The position numbers and the translations under genes are program-made. A stretch of DNA of 64,000 nucleotides. Origin: Nicoliella spurrieriana (GTDB lineage Bacteria > Bacillota > Bacilli > Lactobacillales > Lactobacillaceae). Below are positions 1 through 8,433 of this stretch, one piece after another. The stretch covers positions 1-64,000 of the forward strand of contig NZ_CP093361.1 in the NCBI RefSeq assembly GCF_023380205.1. Direction: 5' to 3'. Below the pieces are notes generated by a model that saw only the letters and a list, made by a program, of their open reading frames with translations, did not search any database and was not told the DNA's origin. Numbering within the stretch: the stretch's first letter is position 1; every line of letters starts with the position of its first letter.

Positions 1-1069
1 CAATTTGCCCCAAGTAGACGTCCTTAATATCACGATTTTGCTGGTGCAATAGCTCCACTAACCACTTCCGGTCATGATGAATACTATCCAATACGTCATC
101 ATTAAAGTCACCATCGGTAATTACCGGAAGGTTCGTGACTGTATCGTGATAATTATTAATATTTAACTCCCCGTTTTGTTCGAGCGTCACCTTGCTGACT
201 TGTTGTAAATCCGTCACTCCAGAATTATTGAGTTTAAATACCAACTGACTAGCTGACACCCCACTCTTTAGTGCGGTCGCAACATCGATGCGTCCCTTAC
301 TGATCAACACCTTGGGGCTCCCATTCATTAGATTTTTGAAGCCACTGCTTTCATCAATCAAAACCTTACTACTAAAGATAATCATCGTCCAAATTAGGAT
401 AATTACGATAAATTCCAGAATGGAGATTCCTAAGTTGAATACGGTTCCACCCACAATCCCACCAAGGACGTAGTTTTGTAACTCATCCACGGCGTTAGAC
501 GGATCCAGGTTGCCCTTTCCAGATAGATTAATTTGAAAAACCAACATTAAGAATCCGATTAACAACTTTCCGGCAATATTTAGGTATTGACTACCACTAA
601 TACTGAGGTTAACAGCCCCACTTTGAACATATTGGATGTGACTAGCGAAAGGATGAACTCGCTTGGTAGAATACACATCGGTCGTCGCATTAATGTTCAC
701 TTCATAATATTGATCCTTAACCTTCATAACCAGTTGCTTGGTGATTGTTGGTGAACTAGAATATATATCCTTAATTGGCACATGTTGATCCTTGCTAATG
801 CGTTGCATAATCCGGGCAATCTGAATTGAATCGCTTCGTGTGGAAGCTTGATTCTGCAGTTTCCCTACTTCTAAACAAATTAAAGCAGCAGCAAATGCGA
901 ACATCACAATCAAGATATTTCTGAACTTTAGATTCGTCCGGTCACGAGCATATTTAATGCCAATCACAATGATAATCGCACTAATTAATAGGCCGACTCC
1001 AATAAAAAGGTAGTCTAACAGATGTGAATTGTGGGTTAAATATTGGTATGAGTATAATTTGATAATCAA
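1..1069 (-). CDS. DUF3290-DUF421 (YetF-like) fused membrane protein, 3' end outside window
   Basis: The frame is open from a TTG at 1069 to the window edge, about 356 codons, so the C-terminus is missing. The first ~145 residues look like DUF3290: a start reading LIIKLYSYQYL, two membrane segments, then an extracellular-type stretch. The rest resembles the DUF421/YetF family: membrane segments, the phrase GKGNLDPSNAVDELQNY, and the cytoplasmic motif PKVLISKGRIDVATALKSG. In many lactobacilli these families are, to my knowledge, neighbouring separate genes; here they share one frame with no stop at the junction (about 600-660). GAGGGG at 1073-1078 is the ribosome binding site. It lies only 3 nt from the TTG but 6 nt from an ATT at 1066, so the exact start is uncertain. 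The role is unknown, and membrane location is inferred. Confidence 0.75.
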   Translation of the reverse strand, partial: MIIKLYSYQYLTHNSHLLDYLFIGVGLLISAIIIVIGIKYARDRTNLKFRNILIVMFAFAAALICLEVGKLQNQASTRSDSIQIARIMQRISKDQHVPIKDIYSSSPTITKQLVMKVKDQYYEVNINATTDVYSTKRVHPFASHIQYVQSGAVNLSISGSQYLNIAGKLLIGFLMLVFQINLSGKGNLDPSNAVDELQNYVLGGIVGGTVFNLGISILEFIVIILIWTMIIFSSKVLIDESSGFKNLMNGSPKVLISKGRIDVATALKSGVSASQLVFKLNNSGVTDLQQVSKVTLEQNGELNINNYHDTVTNLPVITDGDFNDDVLDSIHHDRKWLVELLHQQNRDIKDVYLGQI

Positions 1070-1115
1070 TCGCCCCTCAATTATGTTTTAATAACATTAT
1101 AATCCCAATTACAAT

Positions 1116-1147
1116 AAAAAAGACACCTACTTAAAGGTGTCTTTTTT
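1116..1147 (-). terminator. Intrinsic terminator of the first SRR adhesin gene
   Basis: AGACACCT at 1121-1128 pairs with AGGTGTCT at 1135-1142 and is flanked by A and T runs. It is symmetrical, so it can act in both directions. It directly follows the stop of the minus-strand gene at 1165. Confidence 0.9.
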
Positions 1148-1164
1148 ATGGGTTTTAAAAATGA

Positions 1165-4098
1165 TTAGTTACGTTTCCGCTTGTAAAGGCTACCGAAGAT
1201 CCCTGCGAATGAGATTAAGATTAATCCAAGCAATACTTCAGCTTGAACATCCCCGTCTTCACCCGTTTGGGCAAGTGAACTCCCGGTGCTGGATGATGAG
1301 CCAGTAGCAGTTCCTGATTGAGCCGCTGCATTGGAAGCCCCATCAGAGTAGTTAGAAGTGGTGCTAGCAGTATTCGTGGCAACACCATCGTCCGTGCCGT
1401 TCCCATTATCTGCAGTATCTGCATCCGTAGCTGATGAATCAAAGTTACTATTAGCTCCGGCAACGTCAGTGGAACCACTAGCTGAATCAGCTGCCGAGCT
1501 ATCTGCATCAGAACTGTCAGCATCTGAATCTGAACTATCTACATCAGAATCGGTATCTGAATCATCAGTACTACTAGTGGCAGTTGAACTAGCATTGGAA
1601 TCAGTGGAAGTCGTAGCTGAGCTGGTAGTGCTAGAAGCATTAGAGCTAGCGCTAGCAGTACTTGCTGATCCAGATGAAGTAGCCGAACTGCTTGAGGCAG
1701 CCGATGAACTGCTTGAAGCAGATGAACTAGCCGATGAGGTGGCTGAACTAGCACTAGAAGCACTTGCACTTTCATTTGCATGTGAAACTGACTTGTATGC
1801 GAACAAGGAGTTCGTATTATTGTTCAAGTCATTGACAATACTTTGCCAGTTGCTTAGAACATCGAACGTGTAGTCAGAACCAAATGCATTGACCAATTGA
1901 TTTTGGGTAATCGAATTAGAATCAGTGTACCAATCGCTTGCGTTACTCCCCGTTGTATCTAGTGGCGTATTAGCATTGACAGTTTCTCCAGAACCAAGTC
2001 TAGTGGTCAAGAAGCCCTTAAAGGACCCGTTTTCATAGACTGCGGAACGGTGGTACGTTACTGGAATGGTAACCGTCTTAAGCACTTGGCCAGAGTTATT
2101 GTAGAAACTAAATGGCTTGTTAACTGTTTGACTAAGGTTAGCAGCCGTTAAGCCAGCTGGTAAGTTCGTGGAATTGTAGTTATAAACCACGTATGAACTA
2201 GCTGAAGAAGCTGCACTACTGGAGCTGGCACTGGAACTAGTAGCACTGCTGCTAGCAGAACTACTTGCACTAGAACTACTGCTTGCATTGGAGATACTTG
2301 CACTAGCATACGTAACCGTTACACTAGTTTGGCTAGATCCATTGTAATCGAGTGGAACGTTTACTGCGGCCACGCTGGTTACGCTAGGGGTTAAGCCGCT
2401 AACTGATGGTGAAACGGCAGCTGCGAAGCTGGAACCGTTGCTAGTGGCAGTTTGCCAGTCACTATAAGAAGTAACGCTAGAAGCAGCGTTATCGTAGGTT
2501 GCAGAACGGGTGTAAACCACTGCTTGTAGGACTGGTGATGCAACGGTGCTCCCGTTTGCATCCACGTAGTTAATCGTTCTAGTAAACGCTTTAACAACGT
2601 CACTCTTGCTGAGCCCGGATGGGTAGGTGCTATCAGCAGCAGTATAAACAGTCGTTGCAGTGGACTTAGTGTAGTAAACGTTGATGGCAGGATTGGCAGT
2701 CGCATTAAACGTCAAACCACTGTTCGTAACGGTATTGCTAGCAATCGTGACTTGACCACCGAGGTTATTGCTTGCAGATGCAACGTTATATCCGCTTGGT
2801 GCTGAAACTGCAACTGAATATGAAACGCCTGGATAAACATTATCAGCAGTTACATATGAGGCACTAGCAATGCTGCTCCCACTTTGATCAAAGTAATTAA
2901 CTTGAGTGGGCGTTGGTTGAACGATCGTTGCTTTAACTCCATAGGCAGTGGCAGCAGGATTACTCCCTACTCCAGAATAAGCTGAATTGGGTTCAACGCT
3001 AAATGTCCACCAGGTACTGTCGCCAGTGTAGAAGTTACTATTACTGCTAGTAAGTGGACCGGCGCTAATTTGATAAACCGTAACCGTAGCGGAAGGGGAG
3101 GCAGCCGAAATAAAGCTAGATGCCGACGAAACAACACTCTTAACGTATTGGTTAACATCAACGGCTGCTGATGTTTCTGAACCATTAGTAACCCGATGTT
3201 GAACCAGGTTGGAAAGTCCGATGATTGGTGAAACACTCCCACTGTTTGTATAAACTAATAAACTAGTCCCATCAGCCTGAACTGCTGCGTGGTAGGTAGC
3301 TGAATTATCACCACTCACAACGAATCCTAATGAGAACGTGCTTCCAGATGAAGTGTAAAATTCACCTGAGGAAAGTGCGTTAGTGGCAGTGGGTGCATTC
3401 GATACCAATGAAATATTACTTGCGGTTGAAGCAGTGGGTCTAGCTGCAGACGAAGCAGCTAAAGCGGCTGAACTAGCTGAAGTAGTAGTGGCTTCAGCTG
3501 CACCTAGCCGATCACTTAGGTCGGCATCGGAACTACCATCGGATGATTGGGCATCACTACTAGTCGAAGCAGATTGAGTAGCACTGCTGCTAGCAGATGA
3601 TTGGGTCGCACTACTGCTATCTGACGATTGCGCTGCGCTGCTAGTCGTTGATGATTGAGTCGCACTGCTACCGTCAGATGATTGGGCTTCGCTACTGGTC
3701 GTTGATGATTGAGTAGCGCTACTACTATCAGATGATTGGGCTTCGCTACTGGTCGTTGATGATTGAGCGACACTATTATTATCGGATGATTGAACGCTGC
3801 TGGTTTGTACTGATTGGGTACTTTCACTGGCAACAGAGCTAGTTTGGTTACTTGCACTACTGGTTACCTGGGCACTACTAGAAGCTGTGGTGGCCGAATT
3901 ATTCGTACTATTTGAATTCGAATCATTGGTCCCGTTATTCGATACACTACTACTGGTCGTATCCGCATGAACTGATTCAGAAATCGTTCCAGCACCTAAA
4001 AGTGCAAGTGCTGCAGTCCCCAGGACAACCCACTGTTTTTTTACTTTATGTAAAACTTTCTTATTGTTAACTTTCGTGTATTTCATTTTATTAGTCAT
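1165..4098 (-). CDS. Serine-rich repeat surface adhesin with LAQTG sorting signal
   Basis: 977 aa. The N-terminus carries a KxYKxGKxW-type signal peptide (KMKYTKVNNKKVLHKVKKQW, then a hydrophobic stretch ending near VHA-DT, residue 46). A Ser-rich region follows, with four 18-residue repeats at residues 104-175, then a non-repetitive region (about 225-410). MucBP-like modules come next, the first containing VNYFDQSGSSIASA and DNVYPGVSY, the second TRTINYVDANGS. A second long Ser/Ala/Asp-rich stalk precedes the C-terminal LAQTGEDG, a hydrophobic helix and KRKRN, a sortase sorting signal with Ala in place of Pro. SRR proteins are usually O-glycosylated and exported by accessory SecA2/SecY2; no such genes are in this window. 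The likely role is adhesion to host or plant glycans, which is inference. It is single-gene, with a terminator at 1116-1147. Confidence 0.9.
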   Translation of the reverse strand: MTNKMKYTKVNNKKVLHKVKKQWVVLGTAALALLGAGTISESVHADTTSSSVSNNGTNDSNSNSTNNSATTASSSAQVTSSASNQTSSVASESTQSVQTSSVQSSDNNSVAQSSTTSSEAQSSDSSSATQSSTTSSEAQSSDGSSATQSSTTSSAAQSSDSSSATQSSASSSATQSASTSSDAQSSDGSSDADLSDRLGAAEATTTSASSAALAASSAARPTASTASNISLVSNAPTATNALSSGEFYTSSGSTFSLGFVVSGDNSATYHAAVQADGTSLLVYTNSGSVSPIIGLSNLVQHRVTNGSETSAAVDVNQYVKSVVSSASSFISAASPSATVTVYQISAGPLTSSNSNFYTGDSTWWTFSVEPNSAYSGVGSNPAATAYGVKATIVQPTPTQVNYFDQSGSSIASASYVTADNVYPGVSYSVAVSAPSGYNVASASNNLGGQVTIASNTVTNSGLTFNATANPAINVYYTKSTATTVYTAADSTYPSGLSKSDVVKAFTRTINYVDANGSTVASPVLQAVVYTRSATYDNAASSVTSYSDWQTATSNGSSFAAAVSPSVSGLTPSVTSVAAVNVPLDYNGSSQTSVTVTYASASISNASSSSSASSSASSSATSSSASSSSAASSASSYVVYNYNSTNLPAGLTAANLSQTVNKPFSFYNNSGQVLKTVTIPVTYHRSAVYENGSFKGFLTTRLGSGETVNANTPLDTTGSNASDWYTDSNSITQNQLVNAFGSDYTFDVLSNWQSIVNDLNNNTNSLFAYKSVSHANESASASSASSATSSASSSASSSSSAASSSSATSSGSASTASASSNASSTTSSATTSTDSNASSTATSSTDDSDTDSDVDSSDSDADSSDADSSAADSASGSTDVAGANSNFDSSATDADTADNGNGTDDGVATNTASTTSNYSDGASNAAAQSGTATGSSSSTGSSLAQTGEDGDVQAEVLLGLILISFAGIFGSLYKRKRN
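3574..3789 (-). repeat. Four 54-nt in-frame tandem repeats in the SRR gene
   Basis: The repeats encode residues 104-175 as four 18-aa units of the form SSDxSSATQSSTTSSEAQ with a few substitutions. The middle copies are nearly identical in DNA, so copy number could change by slippage or recombination without breaking the frame. Confidence 0.85.
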
Positions 4099-4163
4099 AT
4101 TCGTTCACAATCCCTTCTTAAGACAATTATAACCTTTTTTATAAAAATTTAAATAAAAACGAA

Positions 4164-4217
4164 CAAAAAGAACCCCTCATATCTAGTTAATAATAACATG
4201 AAAAGGGATTCTTTTTA
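4164..4217 (-). terminator. Terminator of the allantoinase-permease operon
   Basis: On the minus strand AGAATCCCT (4212-4204) pairs with AGGGGTTCT (4177-4169) with one G-U pair and is followed by a T run. It lies just after the permease stop at 4248. Confidence 0.75.
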
Positions 4218-4247
4218 AGTAAGATTCACATTTAATTTGTAATCGAT

Positions 4248-5597
4248 TTAATCGGTAGTCCGCTTACCAAATTTGTTCAGCGTTAGGTAAATTACTGCTG
4301 ATACAAAGAACCCGATTAACCATGATAAATCAAATTGGACTAGTGCGATCAATGCCCCCACGAACAATGCAGTAAATGCCTTCCAGTTACTATTTCTGAG
4401 GTTTTCACTGTATAGTTCTTTTAAATCGACCCGTTGCTTTCTTTCAATGTAGTATTCAATCAAAATAATCGCGGTCATTGGTCCCAAGAAGATCGAGTAA
4501 GCGTGGATGAACAACGTCAATCCAGCTGATGAGGAATCTTGAACTAATAACCATGGGAAGGTAAAGACAGCCAAGATGGTTACAATTGCAAGTGATAACT
4601 TTTTAGGTAGTTTAAAAAGTGATGTTAACACGTACGTTGGTGGGATAATGTTTGCCACCGCGTTGGTCGTAATCACCCCTAATACGATGAAGAGTGAAAC
4701 AAACAGGGTAATCCAGTTGTTATTAAAAATTTGCGACATTGCGTTCACGGGACTGGCAATCTTAGTAACTGCGGCAAGCATTGCACCAGTCAGAAGTGTG
4801 ATCCCGTATGAGAATGCAATTGGCAGGAAGTAGAGGATGCCCCGTTTCCGGTTGCTCATCCCCGGCTTTAATTCCCGTGAATAATCAGCAGCTGATTCAA
4901 AGATTGCCGTGTAGTTCCCCAAAAAGGCAACGATGAAGCCGAAGAACGTTAGTCCCCATGACCCCTTGGCATGCACTAGGTTTTGCCCAATTGCACCACC
5001 GTGGTTCACTAATAATAGGATGAATAATCCGGTTAGCGAAATCATCATGATGACCGAAATCACTGAAGTAACGGTCTTGATGGATTCAAAACCTCGCAAT
5101 GATAAGATCAATTGCATGACCATCAAAATTCCAAAACAGATTGCAGTACTATTGAAGCGATTATTCGTTAAAATTTTTGCGATTTCGTTCAATGCCAATG
5201 CCCCGGTCCAACTTTGGAACCCGTACCAAACGATTGCGGGCACGCCCCTAAAGAGACTGGAGAACTTTGCTCCACCCCGGCCAAATGACAACCGTAGTTG
5301 CATTACATATGGGATTCCAGTCTTATACCCTAGACGGTCGTTCAAAGCAAAGATGATCGAAACGATTATGATTGCGACCGCAGCGGCCACCAATGTCTGG
5401 AGTAAATTCATCGTAGCAACCCCTGCTACAACGATCGAAGAGCCCAGCGTGATGTTTCCAATATTAAACCCATCACCTAGCCACATTGACATATAGGCAA
5501 ACTTACCAATCGTTCTTTTCTCATCCTTAATTGGTAATAAGTCTTCAGCAATTTTGGATTGACCCTTTGGTTCATCCTCAAACATTACATTTTCCAT
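4248..5597 (-). CDS. pucI: NCS1-family allantoin permease
   Basis: 449 aa polytopic membrane protein of the nucleobase:cation symporter-1 family. Recognisable family features are the N-terminal WLGDGFNIGNITLGSS (TM1), the GRGGAKFSSLFRGVPAIVWYG segment, and NYTAIFESAADYSRE. Members import uracil, allantoin, hydantoins or purines with a cation. Allantoin is inferred from the gene lying 23 nt downstream of allantoinase in the same orientation. It is somewhat shorter than the ~490 aa typical of Bacillus PucI. A strong GGAGG site precedes the ATG. It is the last gene of the allB-pucI unit, which ends in the terminator at 4164-4217. Alternative substrates in the same family cannot be excluded from sequence alone. 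Confidence 0.85.
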   Translation of the reverse strand: MENVMFEDEPKGQSKIAEDLLPIKDEKRTIGKFAYMSMWLGDGFNIGNITLGSSIVVAGVATMNLLQTLVAAAVAIIIVSIIFALNDRLGYKTGIPYVMQLRLSFGRGGAKFSSLFRGVPAIVWYGFQSWTGALALNEIAKILTNNRFNSTAICFGILMVMQLILSLRGFESIKTVTSVISVIMMISLTGLFILLLVNHGGAIGQNLVHAKGSWGLTFFGFIVAFLGNYTAIFESAADYSRELKPGMSNRKRGILYFLPIAFSYGITLLTGAMLAAVTKIASPVNAMSQIFNNNWITLFVSLFIVLGVITTNAVANIIPPTYVLTSLFKLPKKLSLAIVTILAVFTFPWLLVQDSSSAGLTLFIHAYSIFLGPMTAIILIEYYIERKQRVDLKELYSENLRNSNWKAFTALFVGALIALVQFDLSWLIGFFVSAVIYLTLNKFGKRTTD

Positions 5598-5620
5598 AAG
5601 CGGATACCTCCGTTGTTGTG

Positions 5621-7009
5621 TTATTCAGTCACCTTACTACTAACGTTTTGATTGGTTAAAAAGGTCCCAGTTGGATTGCCATCAAAGCCATCGGCAAGGT
5701 CAAAAATGGTCTTGCCCCTTAAGATGGTTTGGGTAACCCGACAGTTAATCTGAAAACCTTCGTATGCAGAAATTTTATTCTTGTAGTACATGTCTTCCTT
5801 GGTCAACGTGTACGATTGGTCGGGATCCAAGAACAAGAGGTCGGCATCCTTGCCCACTTCGATCGTTCCCTTATCCTGCAACCCAAATACCTTGGCTGGA
5901 TTTTCAGAGATTAACTTCGAGAACTGGTTGATGGTCAAGCGGCCACTCTTAACGGCAACGTCGTAGAATAAATCTACATTATTTTGCGCCCCGCTGATTC
6001 CACCCCAGATGTCAAAAATGTTGTCATCAGCACTGTGCTTCATACTTTCTGGTGCGGGCGAGTGGTCTGAAGTGACTAGGTCAACATTGCCCTTTAACAC
6101 TTCATCCCATAGGGTTTCCATAACGTCTTTGCTGCGTAGTGCTGGCGAACACTTGGCCAGTGGCCCGATTTTTTCAAAATCATCACGGGTCAACGTTAGA
6201 TAATGAACACAAGTTTCACAGGTGACATCTTGGCCTGCCAAGCGGGCCTTTAACACTTCCTTCACCGATTCACCGGTTGATAAATGTACAAAGTGTAATC
6301 GACACCCGGTTAATTTACCCAGGTAAAGAGCGCGTCTAACCGCTTCGACTTCCACAAATGGCGGGCGTGAATCAACGTAGTCTTGAATCTTGGTCTTGCC
6401 CTGTTGAATCTTTTCTTCGGCGAACCGATCGGTCAAGACTGGGTTTTCAGCATGGAGCAATAACTTCAAGCCGGTCTTTTGAATTTCTTGCATCCCGCGG
6501 TAGAGTTCGTAGTCATCCACGTTGTGGAACTCACCTGGAATATCGGAACCGGTAGTGGCCATAAAGGCCTTAAAACCTGCCGCCCCGTCCTTAGCCATCT
6601 GGCTAATTTCAGCTAAATTGCCGGGCACTAACCCACCGTATAATGCAAAATCAATGTATGATTTGCCCTCTGCAATGTCGCGATGCTTTCTAAACTCCTC
6701 ACTGGAAGTTCTAGCAGGCAGGGCGTTGAGCGGCATTACGATCATACTGGTGGTCCCGCCAGCAGCAAGGGCCTTGCTCCCCGTGGTGTAATCTTCCCAA
6801 TCCCCACGTCCGGGTTCGTTAATGTGAACGTGAGCGTCGATCATCCCTGGCATCACGTAGTTATTATGCGCATCGATCTTATGGTCCGCGTCTTCAGTTA
6901 ATTGTTCGCCAACCGCAACGATCTTGCCGTCCTTAATTCCAATTTGACCTTCAATGACTTCATTTGGTGAAACTACCCGTGCATTGTAAATTAACGTATC
7001 AAATTTCAT
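5621..7009 (-). CDS. allB: Allantoinase
   Basis: 462 aa amidohydrolase of the dihydroorotase/allantoinase group, cytoplasmic. It hydrolyses the hydantoin ring of allantoin to allantoate. The dinuclear metal site is visible: His60 and His62 in DAHVHINE, Lys147 in GFKAFM (the expected carboxylated lysine), His186 in LLLHAEN, His242 in HFVHLST and Asp315 in TSDHSPAP. Full length for the family. A GAGAGGGG site precedes the ATG. It is the first gene of a two-gene operon with the permease. It has its own upstream region, separated from pucG by a terminator at 7169-7201, so the cluster is probably two transcription units, both likely controlled by the divergent PucR. Hydantoinase or dihydropyrimidinase are less likely given the neighbours. 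Confidence 0.92.
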   Translation of the reverse strand: MKFDTLIYNARVVSPNEVIEGQIGIKDGKIVAVGEQLTEDADHKIDAHNNYVMPGMIDAHVHINEPGRGDWEDYTTGSKALAAGGTTSMIVMPLNALPARTSSEEFRKHRDIAEGKSYIDFALYGGLVPGNLAEISQMAKDGAAGFKAFMATTGSDIPGEFHNVDDYELYRGMQEIQKTGLKLLLHAENPVLTDRFAEEKIQQGKTKIQDYVDSRPPFVEVEAVRRALYLGKLTGCRLHFVHLSTGESVKEVLKARLAGQDVTCETCVHYLTLTRDDFEKIGPLAKCSPALRSKDVMETLWDEVLKGNVDLVTSDHSPAPESMKHSADDNIFDIWGGISGAQNNVDLFYDVAVKSGRLTINQFSKLISENPAKVFGLQDKGTIEVGKDADLLFLDPDQSYTLTKEDMYYKNKISAYEGFQINCRVTQTILRGKTIFDLADGFDGNPTGTFLTNQNVSSKVTE

Positions 7010-7168
7010 GTTAGAACCCCTCTCATAATTTGCTTATCAAATTTTTATCTTGTTAATATGATAGCCGAAATAAATGCATATTAATTCGTTATTAAGTACA
7101 AACCTGATTTTAATTTTGATGAAATGTTACAAAAAATATCATCGTTTACTAATTCAATTCTAATTTAA

Positions 7169-7201
7169 AAGGGCGCATCACCTGTGAAGTGATGCACCCT
7201 T
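7169..7201 (-). terminator. Terminator of the allC-pucG operon
   Basis: AAGGGCGCATCAC (7169-7181) pairs with GTGATGCACCCTT (7189-7201), with T residues following on the minus strand. It lies 12 nt after the pucG stop. Confidence 0.88.
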
Positions 7202-7212
7202 GAAATGTAAAA

Positions 7213-8421
7213 TTACTTGTATGCTTCGGTTAAGTATTCGTTCATGGCAGTTTCATCCACTGCTACCCCATATTCTTTCAATACGTGGGTAAAAATCGAT
7301 AGGAAGCGTAGCACGTAGTACTTTTGCGCCACGTACCCCATCAATCCAATCCGCCAAATCTTGCCCTGCATTGGACCAAAACTAGATGAAATCTCTACCC
7401 CATATTCGTCCAAGAGCGTTGCTCTGAACTTGTCACCGTCGACGCCCGTAGGAATCTCAACGGCCACCATGTTAGGCATTTCATGTTCTTCATCCCCAAA
7501 GATGGTCAAGCCGAGCTTGCGGAGGGCTTCCTTTAGGATGTGTTGGTGCTTAAATTGATTTGCGAACCGGTTTTGAATCCCCTCTTCGTTCACGGCAATC
7601 GACAACGCCTCGTGAAGCGCGTAGTTCATAATCGTGGATTCAGTATGGTGGTTCAACCGGGCTGGTGACCAGTAGTCCATTAACTGGGTCAGATCTAAGT
7701 AGTTCGAAAAGACGTAGTCATCAGAACGAGCGGAACCATCGTTGGCCACCCCTTCTTCGACGCGCTTGCGCTTGAGAATCTCTTCAGCAAAGCGGTCATT
7801 GAACGTTAACGGAGTAATTCCAGCCGGTGCAGATAGTGACTTTTGTGCCCCACCGATTACGGCGTCTAGTTCCCATTCATCAACTGGAATGCTGACACCC
7901 ATGTAGCTGGCCACACAGTCAACCACCGTGAAAACGCCGGCTTCCTTTGCGGCATGGCCTAGCTGATCAACTGGCTGCAACCGTCCGGTCGAAGTTTCCC
8001 CGTGGACCACTAAGATCGCCTTGGGTTTGACTTCATGCATCTTAGCAATGATATCGGCTTGGTCAAAGACCTGGCCCCATTCGGCATCCATGACGGTCAC
8101 CTTGCCACCCGCCCTGGTGGCCAGTTCAATCGCCAAATCGCCAAAGCGGCCAAAGCGAGGGACCAAGACCTTATCACCGGGTTTGATCAACGAACTGACC
8201 ACGGCTTCGATGCCGGCCCGTGAACTTCCGTCAATCGGAAACGCCCACTGATTCTTAGTTTGGAAGGATTTTCGAATCAATTCCATATTTTCATTCATAA
8301 TCTTAGTAAATTCGGGATCAAATTGGCCTAAGATTTTGTTCGATGCGACTTGTGAGACCCGTGGGTCCACCATCGTTGGTCCTGGTGTCATAATCAATCG
8401 ATCGTTAATTTTTAATGTCAT
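7213..8421 (-). CDS. pucG: (S)-ureidoglycine-glyoxylate aminotransferase (class V, PLP)
   Basis: 402 aa class V aminotransferase, cytoplasmic. The PLP lysine is Lys194 in GGAQKSLSAP; GETSTG at 141-146 and Asp168 in VVDCVAS fit the cofactor pocket. The N-terminal MTPGPTMVDPRV is typical of alanine-glyoxylate/ureidoglycine aminotransferases. Next to allantoinase and allantoate amidohydrolase, the best assignment is PucG: ureidoglycine plus glyoxylate gives oxalurate plus glycine. It follows allC by 12 nt in the same operon, with an AGGAG site before the ATG. A general alanine-glyoxylate or serine-pyruvate aminotransferase is the alternative, since the fold alone does not decide the substrate. 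Confidence 0.88.
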   Translation of the reverse strand: MTLKINDRLIMTPGPTMVDPRVSQVASNKILGQFDPEFTKIMNENMELIRKSFQTKNQWAFPIDGSSRAGIEAVVSSLIKPGDKVLVPRFGRFGDLAIELATRAGGKVTVMDAEWGQVFDQADIIAKMHEVKPKAILVVHGETSTGRLQPVDQLGHAAKEAGVFTVVDCVASYMGVSIPVDEWELDAVIGGAQKSLSAPAGITPLTFNDRFAEEILKRKRVEEGVANDGSARSDDYVFSNYLDLTQLMDYWSPARLNHHTESTIMNYALHEALSIAVNEEGIQNRFANQFKHQHILKEALRKLGLTIFGDEEHEMPNMVAVEIPTGVDGDKFRATLLDEYGVEISSSFGPMQGKIWRIGLMGYVAQKYYVLRFLSIFTHVLKEYGVAVDETAMNEYLTEAYK

Positions 8422-8433
8422 AAATAACAGCTC

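Noticed and set aside
1358-1873. Long plus-strand ORF (171 codons) opposite the first SRR gene, and similar antisense frames at 18615-18980, 19911-20369, 29161-29568 and 30631-30951
   Set aside because: Ser/Ala codon repetition on the coding strand leaves the antisense frame free of stops. The products are Leu/Val/Glu-Ala repeats without ribosome binding sites or family features.
4933-5496. 187-codon plus-strand ORF opposite the allantoin permease
   Set aside because: It is fully inside a well-supported gene on the other strand, with no ribosome binding site and no recognisable protein features.
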